Below, in pieces: positions 1-6,914 of a DNA stretch of 6,914 nt; positions within the stretch are counted from its first letter, which is position 1; each line of letters opens with the position of its first letter. Under the pieces are notes generated by a model. It was not told the origin of the DNA. It saw only the letters and a list, made by a program, of their open reading frames with translations, and ran no database searches. Source of the DNA: Halomonas sp. (GTDB lineage Bacteria > Pseudomonadota > Gammaproteobacteria > Pseudomonadales > Halomonadaceae). Location: the NCBI GenBank assembly GCA_003560175.1, contig PWIZ01000341.1, positions 1 to 6,914 of the forward strand, given 5' to 3'. Both the position numbers and the translations under genes were made by a program.

Positions 1-2169
<2,169 letters not shown>

Positions 2170-2223
2170 GGGGGGCTCTCTCCGGGTATAGATGAAGCGT
2201 GCGTGGCCTATGCATCTCAAACT

Positions 2224-2252
2224 ATTGTATGGGCAGTGGGAAGCGATGTGAC
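2224..2252 (-). promoter_or_regulatory. Candidate sigma70 promoter of the PAS kinase
   Basis: Read on the minus strand, a -10 hexamer TACAAT (2224-2229, 5 of 6 to consensus) lies 17 bp from a -35 hexamer GTCACA (2247-2252, 4 of 6). Transcription would begin near 2217, leaving a leader of about 48 nt before the kinase ATG. The -35 is covered by the palindrome at 2246-2264, so control by a DNA-binding protein is likely. This is a pattern match only. Confidence 0.5.
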
Positions 2253-2264
2253 CTTTGTTCACAT
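2246..2264. promoter_or_regulatory. Perfect palindrome, likely operator in the divergent promoter region
   Basis: The half-sites ATGTGA (2246-2251) and TCACAT (2259-2264) are exact inverted copies separated by 7 bp. The half-site is that of CRP/Vfr-type regulators (TGTGA/TCACA), but those sites have a 6-bp centre, so this one is a base too long for a standard CRP site and another dimeric regulator may bind. It overlaps the kinase -35 and is centred about 38 bp upstream of its predicted start. It also sits about 70 bp before the receiver gene, so it could act on both. Confidence 0.45.
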
Positions 2265-2333
2265 TAGGAGAGCCCGACAGGCAGTAGAGTGTCGGCCCCG
2301 TACGTAATGAAAACCAGCCTGGAGCCCTGGGCG

Positions 2334-2738
2334 ATGTCAGCTACCGAACCCACTATCCTGGTGATAGACGACGACCCCACGATCCGCCTGCTGCTCCGCG
2401 CAGGCCTGTCGAAGCAGGGATTTCACGTCCGGGAAGCCGATGGCGGCCCGGCGGGCCTGGCGGCGTATCGCGCGCAGCGCCCCGACCTGGTGCTGATCGA
2501 TGTCTCCATGCCGGACATGGACGGCTTCCAGGTGGCGCGGGCGATGGAGGCCGAGTCTTCGCCGCGCAGGGTGCCCCTGGTGATGCTCACCGCCAGTGAC
2601 GATCAGGACACCCGGCGTCAGGCCCTGGCGGCGGGGGCGCGGGAGGTGCTGGTCAAGCCCTTTCAGCTGCTGCCCCTGGCCGAGCGCCTGCGCGGTCTGC
2701 TGGCAAACGCCAGTGGACCAACGGCCCCCGGGTATTGA
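2334..2738 (+). CDS. Single-domain response regulator (CheY-like receiver)
   Basis: A stand-alone receiver domain of 134 residues, expected to accept a phosphoryl group from a histidine kinase and signal by protein contact, since it has no output domain. The acidic pair is D12/D13 in VIDDDP, the phosphoacceptor is D56 in [12 protein letters not shown], the switch threonine is T86 in MLTASDD, and the conserved lysine is K108 in LVKPF: a complete active site. The ATG at 2334 was chosen because GGAG lies 9 nt upstream (2321-2324) and the receiver fold begins seven residues in. An in-frame GTG at 2289 and ATG at 2307 would add 15 or 9 residues without such spacing. It is divergent from the PAS kinase, and a kinase-regulator pair is an inference. 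The stop codon overlaps the start of the GAF-EAL remnant in another frame, so the last 10 or so residues may have been created by that junction. Confidence 0.88.
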   Translation: MSATEPTILVIDDDPTIRLLLRAGLSKQGFHVREADGGPAGLAAYRAQRPDLVLIDVSMPDMDGFQVARAMEAESSPRRVPLVMLTASDDQDTRRQALAAGAREVLVKPFQLLPLAERLRGLLANASGPTAPGY

Positions 2739-3240
2739 GTACTCCCTCAACGAGCGCGACCTGGGCATGCTGCGGGTCTTTGCCGACTTTGCCGCCAGGC
2801 AGCTGGAGCGTCAGCGTGAGCGCCATCGGCACCAGCCGGCGGTGGAGCGTAGGATTCGCGACGTGCTCGATCGGCGTCGCTTCCACGTGGTCTTCCAGCC
2901 CCTGCACGACCTCGACGGCCAGCGCATCGCCGGCTGCGAGGCGCTGACGCGCTTTACCTCTGAGCCCGAGTAGGGCCCTACAGGTGGTTTGCAGAGGCCG
3001 ATACGGTGTGGCTGAGGGTGGAGCTGGAGCTGGCGGCGATCGAGACGGCGCTGGCGTCGCTACCGGACATTCCGGTTGCGGCCTGCCTGTCGCTCAATGC
3101 CTCACCGGCGACGGCCGAGGGGGTCGAGACCTGGGAGGAGCTCGCCACCCTGCGCGAGATCGGCATCGGCAAGGCGCAGGGCTATCTGCTGGGTCGGCCG
3201 GGCCCCTGCCGGGCTGAAGCGCGCTCGCTCATGCCGTCAC
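2731..3240 (+). pseudogene. Decayed GAF-EAL c-di-GMP phosphodiesterase remnant
   Basis: Two frames together read as pieces of one GAF-EAL protein, a family that hydrolyses cyclic di-GMP. From 2731 to 2970 the frame gives the end of a GAF domain (NERDLGMLRVFADFAARQLE) and the start of an EAL domain (FHVVFQPLHDLDGQ, then GCEALTRF with the EAL signature), stopping at TAG 2971-2973. Two bases on, the next frame resumes the same domain (YRWFAEADTVWLRVELELAAIE, 2979 onwards) and reaches SLNASP. This is joined at about 3105-3113 directly to AEGVETWEELATLREIGIGKAQGYLLGRPGP, the end of an EAL domain. The usual middle of the domain, roughly 110-125 residues including the LEITE glutamate, the DDxG aspartates and the catalytic lysine, is missing. 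The front of the GAF domain is also missing. The remaining E, N and Q motif residues cannot make an active enzyme. The lesions are one frameshift, one internal deletion and one 5' truncation. Confidence 0.85.
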
Positions 3241-3241
3241 G

Positions 3242-3279
3242 CAAGAGGGCCTGCCAATGGCGGGCCCTCTTGTCTTTCA
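3242..3279 (+). terminator. Intrinsic terminator between convergent units
   Basis: Bases 3242-3255 pair with 3259-3272 in a 14-bp stem (one T-G wobble) closed by an AAT loop. The outer arms are CAAGAGGGCC and GGCCCTCTTG. TCTTTC follows on the plus strand, a short U-rich tail suited to ending the response-regulator/pseudogene transcript. The stem lies 18 bp beyond the htpX stop on the other strand, so it may also stop htpX transcripts, though no U tract follows in that direction. Confidence 0.75.
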
Positions 3280-3289
3280 ATGTGCACCG

Positions 3290-4192
3290 TTACTGACGGT
3301 AGGCGGCTTCCTTGAGCGCCCGGATGCGGTCATCCAGGGGAGGGTGGCTGGCAAAAAACCGCTCCATCAGCGACCTGGTCTGGCCCTTGGTGATGGCCAT
3401 GGCGCGCAGGGTGTCCGGCATCTGGTCGGGCATCTCGGTCTCCGCCTTGAGGCGGGTCAGGGCATTGATCATGGCCCCGGAGCCGGCAAGCTGGGCCCCC
3501 GATGCGTCGGCACGGTACTCGCGGAAGCGCGAGAACCACGCGACGATGGCCGAGGCAATGACGCCGAAGACGATCTCGGCGACGATCACTACTGCGAAGT
3601 AGCCCATGAAGCCCAGGCCGGCGCCGTCGGTGCGGCTCTTCAGGAAACCGTCGACCAGGTGGGCGACCACCCGGGCGAAGAACATCACGAAGGTGTTCAC
3701 CACGCCCTGGATCAGCGCCAGGGTCACCATGTCGCCGTTGGCGACGTGACCGATCTCGTGGGCCAGTACCGCGCGCACCTCTTCGGGGCGCATGCGGTTG
3801 AGCAGCCCGGCGGAGACCGCCACCAGGGCGTCGTTGCGGTTCCAGCCGGTGGCGAAGGCGTTGGACTGTTGGGCGGGGAAAATGCCCACCTCCGGCGTCT
3901 TGATGCCGGCGGTACGGGCGAGCTCCTCGACGGTTTCGACCAGCCACTTCTCGGTGGCGTTGGACGGCGATTCGATGATCACGGTGCCGGTACTGCGCTT
4001 GGCCATCCACTTGGAGATGAACAGCGAGATCATCGACCCGGCCATGCCGAAAATGAAGCAGAAGATCAGCAGGCTGTTGAAGTTGATGCCCTGGGCGGTG
4101 AGGTACGGCTCCACGCCCAGTAGGCGCAGGGTGATGCTGGCGACGATGATGACGCCCAGGTTGGTGCCCAGAAAGAGCAGGATTCTCATCAT
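3290..4192 (-). CDS. htpX: Protease HtpX (M48B membrane metalloprotease)
   Basis: Zinc endopeptidase of the inner membrane that, in E. coli, degrades misfolded membrane proteins alongside FtsH. The 300-residue protein matches the family length (293 in E. coli) and begins [12 protein letters not shown], like E. coli HtpX. Hydrophobic segments lie at about residues 4-25, 40-60, 155-178 and 195-218. The zinc site is HEIGH (H145, E146, H149), with E225 in the SRFREYRAD motif as the expected third ligand. The C-terminal SHPPLDDRI motif is present. Two adjacent ATGs exist (4192 and 4189); the first has GGAGA 9 nt upstream and fits the family's MMRI start. It is the last gene of the minus-strand block, 142 bp from alaA, and appears to have its own promoter at 4278-4307 with a heat-shock-like -35. 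In E. coli htpX responds to envelope stress through CpxR; I see no clear CpxR box here. Confidence 0.97.
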   Translation of the reverse strand: MMRILLFLGTNLGVIIVASITLRLLGVEPYLTAQGINFNSLLIFCFIFGMAGSMISLFISKWMAKRSTGTVIIESPSNATEKWLVETVEELARTAGIKTPEVGIFPAQQSNAFATGWNRNDALVAVSAGLLNRMRPEEVRAVLAHEIGHVANGDMVTLALIQGVVNTFVMFFARVVAHLVDGFLKSRTDGAGLGFMGYFAVVIVAEIVFGVIASAIVAWFSRFREYRADASGAQLAGSGAMINALTRLKAETEMPDQMPDTLRAMAITKGQTRSLMERFFASHPPLDDRIRALKEAAYRQ

Positions 4193-4241
4193 GTTGCGGG
4201 ATCTCCGGTGGTTATCACGAGCAAGGGGGGATTGTTGAAGT

Positions 4242-4260
4242 GCCGCGCCGGTGGCGCGGC
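4242..4260 (-). other. GC-rich hairpin in predicted htpX leader
   Basis: GCCGCGCC (4242-4249) pairs perfectly with GGCGCGGC (4253-4260) around a 3-base loop. No T run follows on either strand, so a terminator for alaA is unlikely to be its whole role. If htpX transcription starts near 4271, the hairpin forms at about +12 to +30 of the leader, about 50 nt before the start codon. It could stabilise the mRNA 5' end or weakly attenuate read-through from alaA; the sequence does not decide. Confidence 0.45.
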
Positions 4261-4277
4261 GTTCAGAAGCTATTGCT

Positions 4278-4307
4278 TAGATACGACCTGGGCGGGTGGG
4301 TTTCAAG
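4278..4307 (-). promoter_or_regulatory. Candidate htpX promoter (sigma70/sigma32-like)
   Basis: On the minus strand, TTGAAA (4301-4306, 5 of 6 to the sigma70 -35) is 17 bp from TATCTA (4278-4283). With the preceding base the -35 reads CTTGAAA, the sigma32 heat-shock element. After 14 bp comes TCGTATCTA, which matches the ATNTA end of the sigma32 -10 (CCCCATNTA) but not its C run. The predicted start is near 4271, giving a leader of about 78 nt. A heat-shock input would suit a protease, but the -10 C run is missing, so sigma70 alone explains it as well. Confidence 0.55.
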
Positions 4308-4334
4308 CATTCGCCAGGCTAATCCGTTGACGCA

Positions 4335-5564
4335 CTACTGACGGTAGCGCGACAGGAAGCGCGCGAAGCGGTCCAGGGCGTCGCCGAGCTGGTCGGCCCA
4401 GGGCAGGGTAACGATGCGAACATGGTCAGGATCCGGCCAGTTGAAGGCGGTGCCCTGGACCAGCAGGATCTTCTCCTGGAGCAGCAGGTCGAGCACCATC
4501 TGCTGGTCGTCCTGGATGTTGAACACCTTGGGATCGAGCTTCGGGAAGGCGTAGAGGGCCCCCTTCGGCTTGACGCAGCTCACCCCGGGGATGGCGTTGA
4601 GCTTGTCGTAGGTGATGTCGCGCTGGGCCAGCAGGCGCCCGCCGGGCAGGATCAGGTCGTTGATTGACTGATAGCCCCCCAGCGCGGTCTGAATGGCGTG
4701 CTGGGCCGGCACGTTGGCGCACAGGCGCATGGAGGCGAGCATGGTCAGCCCCTGAATGAAGTCCGCGGCGCGCTGCTTGGCGATATTCCCGGAGAGGATC
4801 ATCCAGCCGGAGCGAAAGCCGGCGCAGCGATAGCTCTTGGAGAGCCCGTTCATGGTCACCACCAGCTGGTCCTCGCCGGCCAGGGCGCCGGTGGAGACGT
4901 GCTCCACGTCGTCGTAGAGGATCTTGTCGTAGATCTCGTCGGAGAACACCACCAGGTCATGCTGGCGGGCGATCTCCAGCAGCTCGCGCACTACCGCCGG
5001 CGGGTAGACGGCGCCGGTGGGGTTGTTGGGGTTGATGATCACGATGGCGCGGGTGTGGGCAGTCACCTTGGCGCGGATATCGTCCAGGTCCGGCGCCCAG
5101 TCCGCCTGCTCGTCGCACAGGTAATGGACGGCGTGACCGCCGGAGAGGTTGGCGGCGGCGGTCCACAGGGGATAGTCCGGCGCCGGGATCAGTACCTCGT
5201 CGCCGTCGTTGAGCAGCGCCTGCATGGCCATCACGATCAGCTCGGAGACGCCATTGCCGATGTAGATGTCCTCGATGCCGACGCCGGGAATCTCCTTGCG
5301 CTGGCACTCCTGCATGATCGCCTTGCGCGCCGAGTAGAGCCCCTTGGAATCGCAGTAGCCCTGGGCGGTGGGCAGGTTGCGCATCACGTCCTGGAGGATC
5401 TCCTCCGGCGCCTCGAAGCCGAACGGCGCCGGGTTGCCGATGTTCAGCTTGAGGATGCGTTGGCCTTCGTCCTCAAGCCGCTTGGCGTGGTCGAGCACCG
5501 GGCCGCGAATGTCGTAGCAGACGTTGTGCAGCTTGTGAGATTTCCGGATCGGGGGGGTGTCCAT
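4335..5564 (-). CDS. alaA: Glutamate-pyruvate aminotransferase AlaA
   Basis: Cytoplasmic PLP enzyme transferring the amino group of glutamate to pyruvate to make alanine. The 409 residues align nearly throughout with E. coli AlaA (405), sharing blocks such as NVCYDIRGPVL, LNIGNPAPFGF, NLPTAQGYCDSKGLYSARKA and MLASMRLCANVPAQ. Fold-type I aminotransferase residues are visible: N181 in NPNNPTG, D209 and Y212 in SDEIYDK, the PLP lysine K243 in NGLSKSYR, R251 in FRSGW, and the substrate-carboxylate arginine R383 in HVRIVTLP. The ATG at 5564 is set by the conserved N-terminus (RKSHKLHNVCYDIRG) even though no clear Shine-Dalgarno sequence precedes it; a tandem 7-mer TGTCCAG (5574-5587) occupies the region just upstream. 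It lies 137 bp downstream of ylqF on the same strand, with no terminator recognised between them, so co-transcription is possible. No intrinsic terminator follows it before htpX. Confidence 0.96.
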   Translation of the reverse strand: MDTPPIRKSHKLHNVCYDIRGPVLDHAKRLEDEGQRILKLNIGNPAPFGFEAPEEILQDVMRNLPTAQGYCDSKGLYSARKAIMQECQRKEIPGVGIEDIYIGNGVSELIVMAMQALLNDGDEVLIPAPDYPLWTAAANLSGGHAVHYLCDEQADWAPDLDDIRAKVTAHTRAIVIINPNNPTGAVYPPAVVRELLEIARQHDLVVFSDEIYDKILYDDVEHVSTGALAGEDQLVVTMNGLSKSYRCAGFRSGWMILSGNIAKQRAADFIQGLTMLASMRLCANVPAQHAIQTALGGYQSINDLILPGGRLLAQRDITYDKLNAIPGVSCVKPKGALYAFPKLDPKVFNIQDDQQMVLDLLLQEKILLVQGTAFNWPDPDHVRIVTLPWADQLGDALDRFARFLSRYRQ

Positions 5565-5630
5565 ATCGTTCGGTGTCCAGTGTCCAGAGTGGTGTACCCG
5601 AGGCTTGCATCTGATCGGGGCTGATCCGGC

Positions 5631-5662
5631 GACAGGTCTTTCCTCATCCTCTGTGACCTGTC
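5631..5662. repeat. 8-bp inverted repeat between ylqF and alaA
   Basis: GACAGGTC (5631-5638) and GACCTGTC (5655-5662) are perfect inverted copies 16 bp apart. As RNA they would form an 8-bp stem with a 16-nt loop and no T tract, so this is not a typical terminator. It could be a paired operator site for alaA or a weak leader structure. It sits about 70 bp upstream of the alaA ATG. Nearby, CTGATC occurs twice (5611-5616, 5621-5626), 10 bp apart. Confidence 0.4.
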
Positions 5663-5701
5663 CCCGGCGCCCCGCGTCATCAGGGATCTGCGCCAGGTGA
5701 A

Positions 5702-6694
5702 TTATGCGGTGTGGTCGGGGCCGGCGTCATCCTCGGCGGGCGCCGATTCCTGCTCGGGTTCAGGACCAGGCTCGGGGCTGGGCTCGGGCGGGATGTCCGC
5801 GGGGGTCTCCAGGGTCAGGCGGCCGAGCTTGCCGTCGCGCAGCTCATGAAGCAGGACCTCGGCGCCGCGGTGCAGGTCGACCTCGCCGCCGGGGCGCAGG
5901 CCGCCGCGCCGGGCGGCGATCTCGGCCAGTATCGCGTGGCCGTCGAAGCCGGCCAGGGCCAGCAGGTCGAGGCGCACCGGGCCGTCGGCCTCGACTCGCT
6001 CCGACTCGGGGTTGGCCGTGTAGCTCGGCAGCGTCTTGAGCCGGTAGCGCGCCGTGAGCGCTTCGGGGTAGCGGCGGGCCAGCTCGGCGGCGGTGACCAC
6101 GGCCACATCCACGTAGTCGATGGCGGTATCGCGGATGGCGCCGCTGGCGGCCAGGCGGAAGGCGCTGGCCTGGTCCTCGATCTTGGGCCACAGCACCCCG
6201 GGGGTGTCTATCAAGGCGACGCGCCCGCCGATGCGCACCTTCTGCTGGCGCTTGGTCACCGCCGGCTCGTTGCCGGTCTTGGCGATGCTGCGCCCGGCCA
6301 GGCCGTTGATCAGGGTCGACTTGCCAACGTTGGGGATGCCCATGACCATCACCCGCACGTCGCGGTCGGCGCGCACCGCACCTGCCAGCTCGTGGCAAAG
6401 CCTGGGGATGCGTTTGAGCTCCCGGGCCAGGGTGGTGGTCACGGCCAGGGCGCGCGTGTCGGGCTGCGCATCGAAAAAGGCGACCCACTCGCGGGTGCGC
6501 TCCGGGTCGGCCAGGTCGGCCCGCGACAGGAGCTTGAGCACCGGCTTGTGGCGGGTCAGCCCGGCGAGCATAGGGTTGGCGCTGGAGTAGGGCAGGCGGG
6601 CGTCGAGCACCTCGATCACCACGTCGATCTCCGGCAGCGCCTCGGTGATCTGGCGCCTTGCCTTGTTCATGTGTCCCGGGTACCAGCCGAGCAT
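5702..6694 (-). CDS. ylqF: Ribosome biogenesis GTPase YlqF (RbgA family)
   Basis: A circularly permuted GTPase of the YlqF/RbgA family, which acts in assembly of the large ribosomal subunit (RbgA in Bacillus is needed for late 50S maturation). The 330 residues start with the family's MLGWYPGHMNKA motif. Motifs come in permuted order: G4 position at 57-60 (SRAD), G1 P-loop GIPNVGKST at 119-127 (K125), G2 threonine T147 in AVTK, and G3 DTPG at 163-166 followed by VLWPK. The C-terminal helical domain follows (about 185-290). Two oddities: the G4 motif reads SRAD instead of the canonical NKxD, keeping only the aspartate, and residues 300-330 form a Pro/Glu-rich, acidic tail with repeated PEP units. 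The ATG at 6694 has AGGAG 6 nt upstream and matches the family N-terminus. It follows msrB on the same strand, but an intrinsic terminator ends 17 nt before the ATG. Confidence 0.95.
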   Translation of the reverse strand: MLGWYPGHMNKARRQITEALPEIDVVIEVLDARLPYSSANPMLAGLTRHKPVLKLLSRADLADPERTREWVAFFDAQPDTRALAVTTTLARELKRIPRLCHELAGAVRADRDVRVMVMGIPNVGKSTLINGLAGRSIAKTGNEPAVTKRQQKVRIGGRVALIDTPGVLWPKIEDQASAFRLAASGAIRDTAIDYVDVAVVTAAELARRYPEALTARYRLKTLPSYTANPESERVEADGPVRLDLLALAGFDGHAILAEIAARRGGLRPGGEVDLHRGAEVLLHELRDGKLGRLTLETPADIPPEPSPEPGPEPEQESAPAEDDAGPDHTA

Positions 6695-6711
6695 GGGGCT
6701 CTCCTGCCTGC

Positions 6712-6750
6712 AAAGAAAAAATGGCCGCCCATCATAGCAGATGGGCGGCC
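6712..6750 (-). terminator. Intrinsic terminator of msrB
   Basis: On the minus strand, GGCCGCCCAT (6741-6750) pairs perfectly with ATGGGCGGCC (6723-6732) around an 8-base loop, followed by A, six T, C and three T. A GC-rich 10-bp stem with a T run is a textbook rho-independent terminator. It lies 36 bp past the msrB stop and just before the ylqF ribosome binding site. Confidence 0.88.
6731..6739 (-). promoter_or_regulatory. Possible extended -10 promoter for ylqF inside the terminator loop
   Basis: The terminator loop and the start of its descending arm read TGCTATGAT on the minus strand, a TGn-extended -10 with 5 of 6 bases of TATAAT. At 17 bp upstream there is no recognisable -35 (CCCTGC), which extended -10 promoters can tolerate. 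Transcription would start near 6724, about 30 nt before the ylqF ATG. Support is a short motif only, strengthened by the lack of other room for a ylqF promoter. Confidence 0.3.
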
Positions 6751-6786
6751 GCGGCAGGGCGAGGTGGGTGACGAGTCGCCGGTCTG

Positions 6787-6914
6787 CTATTCCCCGTCGT
6801 GAAAGTCGATGGCCACCGAGTTGATGCAGTAGCGAAGCCCGGTAGTCTCCGGCGGGCCGTCCGGGAAGACGTGGCCCAGATGGGCGTCGCAGCGGGCACA
6901 GACCACCTCGGTGC
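6787..6914 (-). CDS. msrB: Methionine-R-sulfoxide reductase MsrB (5' end outside window)
   Basis: Only the last 41 residues are present; the beginning lies beyond the right edge. MsrB reduces the R epimer of methionine sulfoxide in oxidised proteins, using thioredoxin. The fragment holds the family's C-terminal signature: [35 protein letters not shown]. The CARC pair is the second CxxC of the zinc-binding form of MsrB, HLGHVF is part of the substrate site, and the cysteine in RYCINS is the catalytic one. The stop is TAG (6787-6789). It is followed on the same strand by its own terminator and then ylqF. Confidence 0.95.
   Translation of the reverse strand, partial: TEVVCARCDAHLGHVFPDGPPETTGLRYCINSVAIDFHDGE

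Noticed and set aside
2246..2264. Canonical CRP site
   Set aside because: Half-sites fit but the centre is 7 bp, not the 6 bp of TGTGA-N6-TCACA; kept only as a generic operator candidate.
2274..2295. CCGACA/TGTCGG inverted repeat with a 10-bp gap ahead of the receiver gene
   Set aside because: Only 6 bp per arm in a GC-rich sequence; too weak to call a site or structure.
3006..3296. Independent small gene of 96 codons starting at GTG 3006
   Set aside because: Its translation begins in the middle of an EAL domain and continues the upstream frame after a frameshift; it is part of the pseudogene.
3257..4123. Plus-strand open frame of 288 codons
   Set aside because: Antisense of htpX; long stop-free antisense frames are expected at this GC content, and its product is a His/Gly/Asp-rich sequence with no family motif.
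5574..5587. Tandem TGTCCAG repeat near the alaA start
   Set aside because: Only two 7-bp units; no sign of a larger array or site.
4698..5624. Plus-strand open frame of 308 codons
   Set aside because: Antisense of alaA, with no recognisable motif in its own frame.
5711..6802. Plus-strand open frame of 363 codons, longer than ylqF
   Set aside because: Antisense of ylqF, whose own frame has all the G motifs and a good ribosome binding site; the plus frame is low-complexity Gly/Ala/Val/Gln-rich.

Overview
This is a GC-rich (roughly 65%) chromosomal window whose proteins look gammaproteobacterial. AlaA and HtpX resemble the E. coli proteins almost end to end, and the codon use and sequence style suggest a Halomonas-like member of the Oceanospirillales. 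The genus is an inference from protein character, not from a search.

Left part (1-3240): signalling. A large soluble histidine kinase with four PAS domains runs on the minus strand and is cut by the left edge just after its ATP-binding G2 box. Facing it on the plus strand, across about 165 bp, is a complete single-domain response regulator (2334-2738). The gap holds a sigma70-like kinase promoter (TACAAT, 17 bp spacer, GTCACA) whose -35 is overlapped by a perfect ATGTGA-N7-TCACAT palindrome. Directly after the receiver gene is a wrecked c-di-GMP phosphodiesterase: the tail of a GAF domain and an EAL domain with a frameshift and a deletion that removes the catalytic centre. A strong 14-bp hairpin at 3242-3272 closes this unit.

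Middle part (3290-5564): two minus-strand genes, htpX (membrane zinc metalloprotease, quality control of inner-membrane proteins) and, upstream of it, alaA (glutamate-pyruvate aminotransferase). The 142-bp gap between them holds a promoter candidate for htpX that fits both sigma70 (TTGAAA-N17-TATCTA) and the sigma32 -35 element (CTTGAAA). A GC-rich hairpin lies in the predicted htpX leader.

Right part (5702-6914): also minus strand. ylqF/rbgA encodes a circularly permuted ribosome-assembly GTPase with a variant G4 motif and a Pro/Glu-rich tail. Upstream of it is the 3' end of msrB (methionine-R-sulfoxide reductase), followed by a textbook intrinsic terminator that ends only 17 nt before the ylqF start codon.

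The msrB-ylqF-alaA-htpX block is housekeeping and stress maintenance (methionine repair, ribosome assembly, alanine synthesis, membrane proteolysis). As I recall, htpX, an aminotransferase gene and msrB also lie close together in Pseudomonas. I see no mobile element, CRISPR array, tRNA or rRNA, and no convincing undescribed system. The most notable points are the decayed EAL gene, the palindrome in the divergent promoter region, and the unusual promoter/terminator arrangements at htpX and ylqF.
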